From: Brevibacillus brevis
GTDB taxonomy: Bacteria > Bacillota > Bacilli > Brevibacillales > Brevibacillaceae
Direction of reading: 5' to 3'
DNA: 64,000 bases
NCBI RefSeq assembly: GCF_022026395.1
Contig: NZ_CP041767.1
Coordinates: 5,996,001-6,060,000 of the forward strand
In this document: in pieces, positions 33,127-41,990 of the stretch
Numbering within the stretch: the stretch's first letter is position 1
Layout of the letters: each line of letters begins with the position of its first letter
Notes under the pieces: generated by a model
What the model was told of the DNA's origin: nothing
Database searches by the model: none
The model's input: the letters and a program-made list of their open reading frames with translations, nothing else
Position numbers and translations under genes: made by a program

Positions 33127-34389
33127 TTACTCCGCAAACTCTTCGGGAGATGCTTGGAAGATCACTTCATTTTCTTGCAAGGTTTCCGGTGGATTCGCTA
33201 CCAATTCTTCACTGCCATCCAATCCGCTTTCAATTTGGATAAACAATTCACTTTCAATTCCAGTCGTCACTTTTTTCTTCTTGGCCTTGCCATTTTCCGC
33301 TACCCAGACAAAAGAAGATCCATCTTGATCCGTCACGACTGCCTCAATGGGGACTTGCATGGCGTTTGCTGCTTTTTGCAGGACGATGTTCACATCCACG
33401 TGAAAACCTGGCTTCAAATACTCCCTCGTCTCATTTAGATGGACAGCGACCGGCACTCCCGTACTCTCTCCACCCGGCTCTTTGCTGGTTACAGCCATAG
33501 GGGATATGCGCGACACCTTACCTTGCAACTGTTCTCCGCCTAAGGAAATGCCTGAGACCACCGCATCCTGTCCGATTTTGATTTTACGCAAGTCAGTTTC
33601 TCCGACTGCTGCTTCGACCATAACATCATTGGTATCTCCAACCGTGAGAATTTCCTCGCCTTTACTTAGGTACTTCCCTTGTTTCACCTTCATGGAGAGC
33701 ACCGTCCCGTCAATCGGAGACACGATACTGCTTTGCACACGTTGCTTTTCATATTTTGCTTTTTCCAAATTCAGCTTTTGAATTTGTGCCTCGTAGGAGC
33801 GAATCTCTGCCTTGTCTGGCCCTTTTTGCTTCAAAAGTAAGTCTTGCTTCGCGACCTTTACTCTTGATTCCGCGGTCTGTAGCTTTTGCTTCGCCTCCTC
33901 TACAGCCTGTTGGGTAGACACGCCTGCGGTAAACAGCGATTGCGTTCGCTGGTAATCTTTTAATGCCGTTTGGTATTCCCGTTCATGCTGGGAAAGCTGC
34001 TCCTGCATTTTCGTGACTTCCTCGGGTTCCACACCTTTGGAGAGCCTTGCGATATTCGCTTCCTGAATGGTGATTTGCGCCTCGATATCCATGATTTCAT
34101 TGCTGACATCGGACATGTCGATATTGCCGATCACCTGTCCTTTCGTTACTTTGTCTCCCTCCTTGATGGAGAAATTCCGCAGTTCGCCTGCATAGTTGGC
34201 GAACAATGTATGTTCATTTCGTACTTTGACCATTCCCGACGTCAAAATCGTACTTTCCAAGTCGGCCGTTACCACCGTTGATAACGTGACAGGAACGCCA
34301 CTCTTCTTTTCGCCCGAAGAAGCCGCATAGCCGCCAAGCCCAGCGGCAAGTACGCCTACCCCCAGCCAGATCCACAAACGTTTTTTCAT
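33127..34389 (-). CDS. Efflux adaptor (MacA/HlyD-like membrane fusion protein)
   Basis: A 420-residue protein with an N-terminal membrane anchor, a lipoyl-like half (LRNFSIKEGDKVTKGQVIG), a long coiled-coil hairpin at about 100-200, the second lipoyl half (VSPIDGTVLSMKVKQGKYLSKGEEIL), and beta-barrel plus membrane-proximal domains. It links the MacB-like transporter to its substrate on the outer face. GGGGAGGTAAGG precedes the ATG. The 149-base gap to the kinase gene holds an inverted repeat that may attenuate read-through. Confidence 0.9.
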   Translation of the reverse strand: MKKRLWIWLGVGVLAAGLGGYAASSGEKKSGVPVTLSTVVTADLESTILTSGMVKVRNEHTLFANYAGELRNFSIKEGDKVTKGQVIGNIDMSDVSNEIMDIEAQITIQEANIARLSKGVEPEEVTKMQEQLSQHEREYQTALKDYQRTQSLFTAGVSTQQAVEEAKQKLQTAESRVKVAKQDLLLKQKGPDKAEIRSYEAQIQKLNLEKAKYEKQRVQSSIVSPIDGTVLSMKVKQGKYLSKGEEILTVGDTNDVMVEAAVGETDLRKIKIGQDAVVSGISLGGEQLQGKVSRISPMAVTSKEPGGESTGVPVAVHLNETREYLKPGFHVDVNIVLQKAANAMQVPIEAVVTDQDGSSFVWVAENGKAKKKKVTTGIESELFIQIESGLDGSEELVANPPETLQENEVIFQASPEEFAE

Positions 34390-34438
34390 ATTCCTTACCT
34401 CCCCAAAAACTTTAAACCCCGACCATTCTTAGCCAATC

Positions 34439-34522
34439 AAAAAACCCCACTTTTTCTATTAGGTTCCACCCTGGCTCGTCACCCGATCAGGATAAGGAAA
34501 ACTTTTAAAAGAAAAAGTGGGG
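34439..34522 (-). terminator. Long-loop inverted repeat, possible attenuator
   Basis: On the minus strand CCCCACTTTTTCT (34510-34522) pairs perfectly with AGAAAAAGTGGGG (34445-34457), followed by six T, with a 52-base loop. It lies between the kinase and adaptor genes and could stop or attenuate transcription from the regulator genes into the exporter genes. The loop includes AGGGTGGAACC, which resembles the T-box core, but there is no room for a full T-box leader. Confidence 0.5.
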
Positions 34523-34538
34523 TAATCCTTAAATTTTT

Positions 34539-35645
34539 TTAAAGTGAGGGAGTCTGTTCGTAAGGTAAGCGTATTTCAAAAACGGTGCGGATCAAATTGC
34601 TCTGCGCAGAAATCGTCCCTTCGTGGCGCTCGACGATATTTTTGGCGATAAATAGCCCGAGACCTGTACTTCCGTTTTGATGGCTTCGGGCCTTGTCACC
34701 TGTATAAAACACCTCGAAAAGATGCGGCAGATCTTCCGGGGGAATCTCGTGACCATAATTGATAATCTGCACAACGACCTCGTCACCCGCAAGAAAACCG
34801 TTGATATCAACAAACTGACCATCGTGCCCGTAACGGATGGCATTTGTCATGATGTTCTCGAAAACGCGTGCCAAGAGCTCGCCATCCCCGCAAACCGTCA
34901 ATCGTGAGGCCACATTCATTCTCGTTTCCAACTGATTTTTCTCCAAGGAAGGATATAGCTCTTCGTTTAACTGCATGAGCAGTTCACTCAGGTCAATCAG
35001 GTTCTGTTGGATGGTGAGCATGCCGTAGTTCATTCTCGTAATTTCGAAGAGCTCATCAATCAGCTTTTCCAAACGCTGCGACTTGGTAAAAGCAATATTC
35101 GTGTAATGTCGGGCTTGTTCCACCGTTAACTGCTCGTTCCGCAAAATGATGTCCAAATACCCTAAAACAGAAGTCAGTGGCGTCCGCAGGTCATGCGCCA
35201 GGTTTAAAACCAACTGATCCTTGCTGCTTTCGGCAAAATCTCCTCTTTGTACGGCTTCCTGCAATTTTTCACCCGCCAGATTGATGTCCTTGGCAATATC
35301 TCCAAATTCATCGTTTGACGGTATTTGAACATGATGGGTAAAGTCGCCGTTTGCAAGATGATGAATTCCTCTTGAAATCTCCTGAAAGTAGACGGCATAG
35401 CGTTTGGTTAGCAAGAAGAAAAACAGTATGGCGAGTGGAACAAAAATAATCAGAAAGAAGTAAATGTCCCCTATTTCTCGCATAAAATGACGAATCGGCG
35501 CTAAAATGCTTTCCATTTTCACCTGTGATCGATAGTAAAACTGTAGCGCTTTAAAGATCACATAGGTAACCGAACCAGATAGAAGCAAACTTATGCCCAA
35601 TAGCTTGACCATTTGGAACCGAAAGCTTCGTATCATGCTATCCAT
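34539..35645 (-). CDS. VanS-like sensor histidine kinase
   Basis: A 368-residue membrane kinase with two helices near 12-35 and 60-80, a HAMP-like linker, the phosphoacceptor H151 in LNLAHDLRTPLTSVLGY, then ENIMTNAIRYG and GLGLFIAKNIVERH of the HATPase. The closest well-known relatives by pattern are VanS-type kinases. The start at 35645 overlaps the end of the regulator gene by eight bases; an ATG at 35636 is an alternative. With its partner it probably senses cell-envelope stress and controls the MacAB-like exporter downstream. Confidence 0.87.
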   Translation of the reverse strand: MDSMIRSFRFQMVKLLGISLLLSGSVTYVIFKALQFYYRSQVKMESILAPIRHFMREIGDIYFFLIIFVPLAILFFFLLTKRYAVYFQEISRGIHHLANGDFTHHVQIPSNDEFGDIAKDINLAGEKLQEAVQRGDFAESSKDQLVLNLAHDLRTPLTSVLGYLDIILRNEQLTVEQARHYTNIAFTKSQRLEKLIDELFEITRMNYGMLTIQQNLIDLSELLMQLNEELYPSLEKNQLETRMNVASRLTVCGDGELLARVFENIMTNAIRYGHDGQFVDINGFLAGDEVVVQIINYGHEIPPEDLPHLFEVFYTGDKARSHQNGSTGLGLFIAKNIVERHEGTISAQSNLIRTVFEIRLPYEQTPSL

Positions 35646-36339
35646 GGAATGAATACCCGACGCCCCAGACCGTTTTGATCCACTTGTTTTTGGTTTTTTC
35701 TTCTCCCAGCTTCTTTCGCAAGGTGCGAATGTGCACCATGACTGTATTGCAGCCTTCATAGTACGCTTCGCCCCACACCTGCTGGAAAATATTATCCGCG
35801 CTAAACACCTTCTTTGGATAGCTGGCCAGCAGGTAGAGAATATCAAACTCTTTTGGCGTTAACTCAATCGTTTCTCCGTACAGGCTCACGGTTCGCTGCT
35901 CTGGATAAATGATAAGTCCACCTGCCTCTACCACCTTGTTACTCGCTACTGCTACTGCCGGTTGGTTCAGCTGCTTAAAGCGTCGCAGCTGGGCATTCAC
36001 ACGAGCGACCAATTCCATTGGGTTGAATGGCTTGGTCATATAATCATCTGCGCCCATCACCAATCCCGAAATTTTATCCAGATCAGACGTCTTGGCACTC
36101 AAAAAGATAATCGGCATATTGTGCTGTTCGCGAATGAGACGGGTGACCTCATAGCCATCCAGCCCAGGCATCATAATATCGAGAATCGCCAAATCAATCG
36201 AATGCGTCTGCACAGCTTGGAGGGCTTCCTTTCCATCCGCTGCAATAATTGTGTGGTAACCTTCTTTTTTCACATGCAAGGCAACGAGCTCCGCAATCTC
36301 CGCTTCATCGTCGGCGATCAATATGGTGACATGCTTCAT
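35638..36339 (-). CDS. OmpR/VanR-family response regulator
   Basis: A 233-residue regulator: receiver domain with acidic residues at 10-12, phosphoacceptor D54 and FLSAKTSD, then an OmpR-type winged helix (LTPKEFDILYLLASYPKKVFS, MVHIRTLRKKLGE, WIKTVWGVGYSF). The start at 36339 is favoured; the ATG at 36351 lies too close to AAGGG. It is the first gene of the five-gene set reaching 31217. Confidence 0.9.
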   Translation of the reverse strand: MKHVTILIADDEAEIAELVALHVKKEGYHTIIAADGKEALQAVQTHSIDLAILDIMMPGLDGYEVTRLIREQHNMPIIFLSAKTSDLDKISGLVMGADDYMTKPFNPMELVARVNAQLRRFKQLNQPAVAVASNKVVEAGGLIIYPEQRTVSLYGETIELTPKEFDILYLLASYPKKVFSADNIFQQVWGEAYYEGCNTVMVHIRTLRKKLGEEKTKNKWIKTVWGVGYSFHG

Positions 36340-36458
36340 CGTTTTTCCCATCCCTTGTATACATTTCCTACCATTATAGCAGGTATAAAAAGTCTTTTCT
36401 GTTATCTAACCATGATATCATTCATACAATTATGGATAATAATTACTTTCGGTTTGTT

Positions 36459-36487
36459 TTGACTTTGCAGACTTTTCTATATTAATA
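36459..36487 (+). promoter_or_regulatory. Candidate promoter of the amino-acid importer operon
   Basis: TTGACT at 36459 and TTAATA at 36482 are separated by 17 bases, about 50 bases before the binding lipoprotein start. The region is very AT-rich. Confidence 0.45.
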
Positions 36488-36535
36488 TATTCATGTCCAT
36501 ATCATATCTAATATAAATATACTTGGGGGTAATTT

Positions 36536-37321
36536 ATGAGAAAACTAATGCTTGCTGTGGTTTCTGGTTTGTTGGCACTTACGGTAAGTGCGTGTGGCAC
36601 TGGCACAGATCAGGCTGCCTCAACATCTGGGCAATCCGGTGCAAAAAAGTACGTGTTTGGTACAGATGCAACATACCCTCCCTTTGAATTTGAAAAAGAC
36701 GGAAAATACGTGGGAATTGACATCGATCTGATCAATGCGATCGCTAAAGAAGAAGGCTTTGAGGTAGAAATTAAGCCGATGGACTTCAAAGGAATCATTC
36801 CAGCTGTTCAAGCGAAGCAATTGGACGGTGCCATTGCGGGGATCAGCATCAATGATAAGCGCAAAGAAATTTTGGATTTCTCTGAACCTTACTATCAAGC
36901 AGGTCTTTCCCTGGTCGTACGTGAGGACAACACAACGATCAATGGAGAGGCAGATTTGGCTGGCAAAACGATTGCGATCAAAAAAGGCACGACTGGCGCG
37001 ACCTTTGCTGATGAGCTCGGTAAAAAGTACGGAGCGACTGTCAAATACTTCGACGATAGCCCTTCCATGTTCCAAGAGGTTCAAAACGGCAACGCAGATG
37101 TAACCATCGAGGACTATCCGGTCATCTCTTATAAAATTACGGTAGACCCTGCTTCCAAGCTGAAAATTGTAGGTGATCGTCTCAATGGTGACCACTACGG
37201 CATCGCGGTTTTAAAAGGGAACAAAGAGCTGCAGGACAAACTCAACTCCGGTCTGAAGAAGCTGAAAGAGAACGGGAAATACGACGAAATCATCAACACA
37301 TACTTGAGCACGAAAAAGTAA
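36536..37321 (+). CDS. Polar amino-acid binding lipoprotein
   Basis: A 261-residue lipoprotein with lipobox VSAC (C20) and the family 3 binding fold: FGTDATYPPFEFEKDGKYVGIDIDLINAI, LDGAIAGISINDKRKEILDFSEPYY, and GIAVLKGNKELQDKLN. Proteins of this kind bind glutamine, arginine, cystine or related amino acids. GGGGGT precedes the ATG. A strong hairpin directly after the stop probably lowers expression of the two downstream genes relative to the binding protein, a common arrangement. Confidence 0.9.
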   Translation: MRKLMLAVVSGLLALTVSACGTGTDQAASTSGQSGAKKYVFGTDATYPPFEFEKDGKYVGIDIDLINAIAKEEGFEVEIKPMDFKGIIPAVQAKQLDGAIAGISINDKRKEILDFSEPYYQAGLSLVVREDNTTINGEADLAGKTIAIKKGTTGATFADELGKKYGATVKYFDDSPSMFQEVQNGNADVTIEDYPVISYKITVDPASKLKIVGDRLNGDHYGIAVLKGNKELQDKLNSGLKKLKENGKYDEIINTYLSTKK

Positions 37322-37322
37322 A

Positions 37323-37345
37323 AGGCGCAAGACGCGCCTTTTTTT
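37323..37345 (+). terminator. Intra-operon terminator or mRNA-stabilising hairpin
   Basis: AGGCGC and GCGCCT form a perfect stem with a five-base loop and a seven-T tail between the binding-protein and permease genes. Confidence 0.8.
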
Positions 37346-37372
37346 CAACTTAGAAAGAATGGAGTTGTCCAA

Positions 37373-38026
37373 ATGAGCAGTAGTTGGGATGTCATTGTCG
37401 ATGCTCTTCCTGTCTTGGCCCAAGGCTCTGTGGTCACGTTAAAAATAACGGTCATTTCCCTGTTTTTCGCTCTCTTAATCGGATTGCTTTTTGGGTTAAT
37501 GAGCACCAGCCGCTCCAAAATACTCCGCGGTATTGCAACCGCTTACGTTGACTTTCTCCGCGGCACACCGCTGTTGGTTCAAATCTTCTTTATTTATTTT
37601 GGTTTGCCGCCTGTCCTTGATATCAAAATTCCAGAGACAACCGCAGGTATTCTTGCGCTCAGCCTCAATGCCGGAGCGTACCTGGCTGAAATTTTTCGCG
37701 GAGGGATTCTCTCCATCGATAAAGGACAGATGGAAGCTGCTCGTTCCCTGGGACTCTCGCACGGAAAAGCCATGCGCCTGGTTATCTTGCCACAGGCTGT
37801 TCGCCGTATGATTCCTGCTTTCGTCAACCAATTCATCGTGACGCTAAAAGACACCTCGCTCTTAACGGTCATCGGTATCCGAGAGCTGATGAACAGTGGC
37901 GAGATTATCATTTCTAGCAACTTTCGCTCATTCGAAATTTGGGCTGTAGTAGCGGTCTTCTATTTCCTGATGATTTACATCCTCAGTCTGCTGTCCCGTT
38001 CCCTTGAGAGGAGGTACGCGAAATGA
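37373..38026 (+). CDS. Polar amino-acid ABC permease
   Basis: A 217-residue permease of the HisM/GlnP family with an N-terminal conserved start (VIVDALPVLAQGSVVTLKIT), VDFLRGTPLLVQIFFIYFGLP, and the cytoplasmic loop GQMEAARSLGLSHGKAMRLVILPQA. GGAG precedes the ATG. Its stop overlaps the start of the ATPase gene (ATGA), so the two subunits are coupled. Confidence 0.92.
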   Translation: MSSSWDVIVDALPVLAQGSVVTLKITVISLFFALLIGLLFGLMSTSRSKILRGIATAYVDFLRGTPLLVQIFFIYFGLPPVLDIKIPETTAGILALSLNAGAYLAEIFRGGILSIDKGQMEAARSLGLSHGKAMRLVILPQAVRRMIPAFVNQFIVTLKDTSLLTVIGIRELMNSGEIIISSNFRSFEIWAVVAVFYFLMIYILSLLSRSLERRYAK

Positions 38027-38745
38027 TTCATGTAGAGAATTTGAAAAAGAGCTTTGGCTCGTTGGAGGTCTTAAAAGACATCTCAACTACTATTCAAGAG
38101 CGTGAAGTTGTCTGTGTCATTGGTCCCTCCGGCTCGGGAAAAAGTACGTTTCTGCGCTGTCTGAACCAGTTGGAAGAAGTAACGTCTGGCAAAATCACCA
38201 TTGAGGGCATGGAGGTTACTTCCCCCAAAGTGGACATTAACAAGCTGCGGGAGCGTGTCGGCATGGTGTTTCAGCGGTTCAATCTCTTCCCGCATCTCAC
38301 TGTTTTGGAAAACATCATGCTAGCGCCCAAGCATGTCAAAAATTCAGAGCGCCAGCAAAATGAACAAAAGGCGCTGCAACTCCTCAAAAAAGTAGATTTG
38401 GCGGACAAGCGAGACGTGTACCCCGATCGGTTGTCTGGTGGTCAACAGCAACGCGTAGCCATTACTCGTGCGCTCGCCATGGACCCTCACATCATGCTGT
38501 TCGACGAGCCTACCTCTGCACTCGACCCGGAAATGGTCGGAGAGGTTCTTCAGGTGATGAAGGATTTGGCCAAAGAAGGAATGACGATGGTCGTGGTTAC
38601 GCATGAGATGGGCTTTGCCCGTGAAGTAGCTGATCGCGTGATTTTCATGGATGGCGGATATATCGTAGAAGAAGGCACACCAGCCGAGCTTTTTGACAAT
38701 CCCCAGCATGAGAGAACCAAGGCGTTTCTCAGTAAAGTGCTGTAG
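38023..38745 (+). CDS. Polar amino-acid ABC ATPase (GlnQ-like)
   Basis: A 240-residue ATPase with Walker A GPSGSGKST, VFQRFNLFPHLTVLENI, signature LSGGQQQRVAITRAL, Walker B IMLFDEPTSALDPE and VVTHEMGFAREVADR, all standard for the polar amino-acid subfamily. GAGGAGG precedes the ATG. It ends the three-gene importer and is followed by a strong terminator. Confidence 0.94.
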   Translation: MIHVENLKKSFGSLEVLKDISTTIQEREVVCVIGPSGSGKSTFLRCLNQLEEVTSGKITIEGMEVTSPKVDINKLRERVGMVFQRFNLFPHLTVLENIMLAPKHVKNSERQQNEQKALQLLKKVDLADKRDVYPDRLSGGQQQRVAITRALAMDPHIMLFDEPTSALDPEMVGEVLQVMKDLAKEGMTMVVVTHEMGFAREVADRVIFMDGGYIVEEGTPAELFDNPQHERTKAFLSKVL

Positions 38746-38746
38746 A

Positions 38747-38797
38747 CAAGCAACGGGCATGATGCGATTTTTCATCCATCATGCCCGCTTGTTTTTT
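38747..38797. terminator. Bidirectional terminator
   Basis: CAAGC and CGGGCATGATG pair with CATCATGCCCG and CTTG, followed by six T. It separates the convergent importer and glycosidase genes. Confidence 0.85.
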
Positions 38798-38811
38798 CCT
38801 ATGAAACTACT

Positions 38812-40503
38812 TTACACATACTCATGCGCCAACATCAAAAACACACTGGACGTCCACGTAAAGGCCCGGTCCCTCAAACCATCACCTGTCAGCGCATCGA
38901 AGTTTTCCGCCATGCCACTGCGTGCTGCCATTCGGCAAAAACGTCTGGCAATCTCCTGAGAAAATTCTGCTTCACCTGCTCGCCGCAATCCATCGACCAA
39001 AAGCATCGTCACTGGCGCCCAGATCGGGCCTAGCCAGTAGCCATCAGCGCGGTAGAAAGAGCTGGTTGGACTCTCCGTAGCCAGTCCATTCTCGGTCAAA
39101 AACCGCTCCTGCAAATCGGCAATCAGCTTGGCCCGGATGTCCTGCGGCAGCTTTTCGCCAAGCACGAGAGGCATATAGCGAATCAAGCTGTCCCCTCGGG
39201 TAGGCTGGTCGCTGCCGGAGTGGGTCGCGAAGAAGTTTTCGCCATTCCAGTGCTTCTCCAGCAGTCGTTGCAGTGTCATTTCGGCCTTTTCCTGCCACTT
39301 CGCCGCCTCTTCCGAACGCCCCATCCTCTTCGCCAAATCCGCCAGCAAATCCGTTTGCAGAATCAAATACGCAGGCAAATCCGGGCTTTCAATCGGCGCC
39401 CCATCGAGGAAAATCGTGCTGTTGTCCCAACCGCAGTCATAACCGTGATTGTACTGCGGAATCCCGTCCTGATCATCATCGCGGTAACGGAACCACCAAT
39501 CGGTCCATCGACAAAGCGGCTCGTACACCTCTTCCAGCATCTCGTTTGTAATTGCGTCGTTCCGATTCAGCATCCAGCGCAGCGTCCAGCCGTGAATCGG
39601 AGGCTTGCAGCAATTCCACAACGCATACCGATCATTGATAAAATCGGGGAAAACACCACTCTCATCCTGCCTGTCGATAAATATCATGAGCTGATCCCAC
39701 GCCAGCGGCAAGTTTGCTCGCGTCAGTGCCATCGCATTGAAGCAATGATCCCAGCTCCAGATATTCGTCATCCAGTTTTTGGACATGTACATCGCGGACC
39801 GTGGCAGATAGCCTTCAGGTCTCACCACACAAGACCAGGTGATGTAGGCCGCGAGTTCTCTTGCTTCGTTCAAGCCTTCGCCATGCTCCTCAGATACAGA
39901 GAGTGTCCGTTCCAGCCACTCGTCGTACTCTTTTTTTACCTGCTCCCATCCATCGGCAAAGGCAGGATAGCTGCGCTCCTTCCATACCGTGTGGAACTCC
40001 TCCCATACGCCTTCCAATACACCCGTTTCCTCGTCGGGAAGAAAGGTTACGGCGACTTGCTGTTCACGCGATGCCTTCGTAAGGTTGACAGCAAGTGATC
40101 CAGCAAGCGGAGTCAATCGCAAGCGAATTTCTGTGGAAAAGTGATTGATTTCCCAGCATCCGGCTCCAGCTTGAATCGCATAATCTGCCGCTGTCGATTC
40201 GAGCACCAGGCGCAAACCAACGCCTTGACCACGTACCTGCACCAGCTGCGGCTCGCTCATGCACAGCTTCACTTCGCCTTTATCCCCGTAAAGACGCAGC
40301 AAGGTTGGCGTAGCCTCCGTTTCAAATGGAATCGCCACATCATCGGCTACCATTTCGATTCGAAAAATCGCGCCATCGTGGTTGTCTCCTCCACGAATAT
40401 TGCGCAAATATAGTCCTTCTTTTCGCTTGGCGTTACCCAGACGCGAGAGTACGAGATACGACCCGTATCGGCTAAAAGGAACCATTCCCAAATCAAACTG
40501 CAT
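38812..40503 (-). CDS. Glycosidase of the (alpha/alpha)6 trehalase/GH63-like type
   Basis: A 563-residue cytoplasmic protein without signal peptide. An N-terminal beta domain is followed by an (alpha/alpha)6 barrel with SWDHCFNAMAL, QDESGVFPDFIND, CGWDNSTIFLDG and RADGYWLGPIWAPVTMLLVDGL. These match MGH1-like/GH37/GH63-type glycosidases such as trehalase, mannosylglycerate hydrolase and glucosidase I relatives. Exact substrate unknown. GAGGTGAG precedes the ATG at 40503, which lies inside the end of the YesL-like gene (11-base overlap). As the last gene of the sugar locus, it probably splits an imported oligosaccharide. Confidence 0.8.
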   Translation of the reverse strand: MQFDLGMVPFSRYGSYLVLSRLGNAKRKEGLYLRNIRGGDNHDGAIFRIEMVADDVAIPFETEATPTLLRLYGDKGEVKLCMSEPQLVQVRGQGVGLRLVLESTAADYAIQAGAGCWEINHFSTEIRLRLTPLAGSLAVNLTKASREQQVAVTFLPDEETGVLEGVWEEFHTVWKERSYPAFADGWEQVKKEYDEWLERTLSVSEEHGEGLNEARELAAYITWSCVVRPEGYLPRSAMYMSKNWMTNIWSWDHCFNAMALTRANLPLAWDQLMIFIDRQDESGVFPDFINDRYALWNCCKPPIHGWTLRWMLNRNDAITNEMLEEVYEPLCRWTDWWFRYRDDDQDGIPQYNHGYDCGWDNSTIFLDGAPIESPDLPAYLILQTDLLADLAKRMGRSEEAAKWQEKAEMTLQRLLEKHWNGENFFATHSGSDQPTRGDSLIRYMPLVLGEKLPQDIRAKLIADLQERFLTENGLATESPTSSFYRADGYWLGPIWAPVTMLLVDGLRRAGEAEFSQEIARRFCRMAARSGMAENFDALTGDGLRDRAFTWTSSVFLMLAHEYV

Positions 40504-41149
40504 ATGTCTCACCTCGAGGTTGCTTCGTCGATCGTGTACGATCGCGCTTTTCCAGCAGACGACTCATTCTGGCGTTCATCCACCAGACGGGCAGGCTCGC
40601 TCCCAACAAGATCGGCAAAACGGGAACCGCCAGCAAAAGAATCAAGAGAAGGAGCAAGCCTCCCATCGTGACGAGCGAATGCAACGGAAAGGCCGCGACT
40701 AGCCAAAACGATTGCTTGAGCGTCCGCTTCACGTCTGCATCCTCCCGAACAAGCAGGGAAAAAGCGTGGCAAGAAGTAGCCGCATGCAAGAATCCAATCC
40801 CCGCAAAAACGGCCGCAATCGAGAGCCCCCACAGGGTGCCCATTCGAAGGAAAAACACCACATCGACCCACAGGATTGCCCCCGATAGCACCGTCCCTAC
40901 GCCAAGCCATTGGCTCCTCCAGAAGTAGTGGCGAAAAGCATGCCAGAAAGCGGACAAAAGCCCACGGTCATTCCACTTGCCGCTAAGTACGTCGTGTAGA
41001 GCAGCTGTCGCTGGGAAGATTCCAAAGACGATGCCTCCCAAGAGCGTGCACACCACCCACATGAGATGCGCTGCCGCCATCCGCAACAATCGCTCACCAA
41101 ATTGATGAAATGACCATGCCCAGCCTTCCCACTTCGCCCGATTCCCCAC
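40493..41149 (-). CDS. YesL-family membrane protein (DUF624)
   Basis: A 218-residue protein with about five hydrophobic segments and the YesL-type start LRMAAAHLMWVVCTLLGGIVFGIFPATAAL. Genes of this family nearly always sit with YesM/YesN sensors and sugar importers, as here; the role is unknown but is thought to support sensing or transport. The GTG at 41149 is favoured because GGGAGG lies seven bases upstream; an ATG at 41191 would overlap the permease end and has no site. Confidence 0.82.
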   Translation of the reverse strand: MGNRAKWEGWAWSFHQFGERLLRMAAAHLMWVVCTLLGGIVFGIFPATAALHDVLSGKWNDRGLLSAFWHAFRHYFWRSQWLGVGTVLSGAILWVDVVFFLRMGTLWGLSIAAVFAGIGFLHAATSCHAFSLLVREDADVKRTLKQSFWLVAAFPLHSLVTMGGLLLLLILLLAVPVLPILLGASLPVWWMNARMSRLLEKRDRTRSTKQPRGETYAV

Positions 41150-41177
41150 TGTAGCTCCCTCCCTACTTGATAACTTC

Positions 41178-41990
41178 TTACTTAATGGCAACGCCAGCTG
41201 AATTGTCTACGATATATCGTTGTGCGAGGAAAAAGAGGAGTAACGGCGGAAGCGAAATCAGGAACGTTACCGCCATCAGCCCGGTAGCCTCTACTTCATA
41301 CATCCCTTTAAATTGCGCCAGTCCCAGCGTCAGCGTGTACTGACTTTGGTCATTCAAGAAAATGAGTGGACCCAAATAGTCGTTCCATGTGCCCAAGATG
41401 TTGAATACACTCACCAAAATCAGAGCAGGCATCATTAACGGCATAATAATCCGGGCGTAAATCTGAAACGAACCAGCACCATCAATACGCGCCGCTTCAT
41501 CCAGCTCACGCGGAATGGTCAAAATAAACTGCCGCATGAGGAAAATATAAAACGCTGACCCAAAGAACGAAGGCACAATCAACGGCTTGAGCGTGTTGAT
41601 CCAGCCCAGATAGTTGAACTCCATGTACAGTGGGATCATCGTCACTTCCCACGGAATCATCATCGTCGCCAGAACGACCATGAACAGGAAGTCCCTTCCT
41701 TTAAACGTAAACCGGGCAAAGCCGTACGCGACCAGCGAAGACGAAATCAACTGGCCAATCGTGGTCAGGATCGTCACCGTCAATGAGTTTTCCAAATACA
41801 GATGAAACGGCTGTGACATCCACGCATTCCCGAAGTTCTCCCAATGCAGCACATCCGGAATCCATTTGGGTGGATACTGCAAAATCTCATCATCCGACTT
41901 GAGCGCAGTAGAGATCATCCAGTAAAACGGTGCGAGAAACAGGAAAGAGAAAAAGATCAAGCTCGAATAAGCGATCGTTTTGCGTATCAA
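41178..41990 (-). CDS. Sugar ABC permease, MalG-like
   Basis: A 270-residue permease with six hydrophobic segments and the EAA loop ELDEAARIDGAGSFQIYARIIMPLMMPAL in its middle. The start is the TTG at 41990, overlapping the MalF-like stop by four bases (TTGA), with GGGGAGG upstream; a longer reading from 42035 is not supported. It pairs with the permease at 41987 to form the sugar channel. Confidence 0.9.
   Translation of the reverse strand: MIRKTIAYSSLIFFSFLFLAPFYWMISTALKSDDEILQYPPKWIPDVLHWENFGNAWMSQPFHLYLENSLTVTILTTIGQLISSSLVAYGFARFTFKGRDFLFMVVLATMMIPWEVTMIPLYMEFNYLGWINTLKPLIVPSFFGSAFYIFLMRQFILTIPRELDEAARIDGAGSFQIYARIIMPLMMPALILVSVFNILGTWNDYLGPLIFLNDQSQYTLTLGLAQFKGMYEVEATGLMAVTFLISLPPLLLFFLAQRYIVDNSAGVAIK

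Noticed and set aside
34462..34472. T-box riboswitch suggested by AGGGTGGAACC on the minus strand
   Set aside because: The gap between kinase and adaptor genes is only 149 bases, no specifier stem or antiterminator layout can be drawn, and the downstream genes are not amino-acid related.
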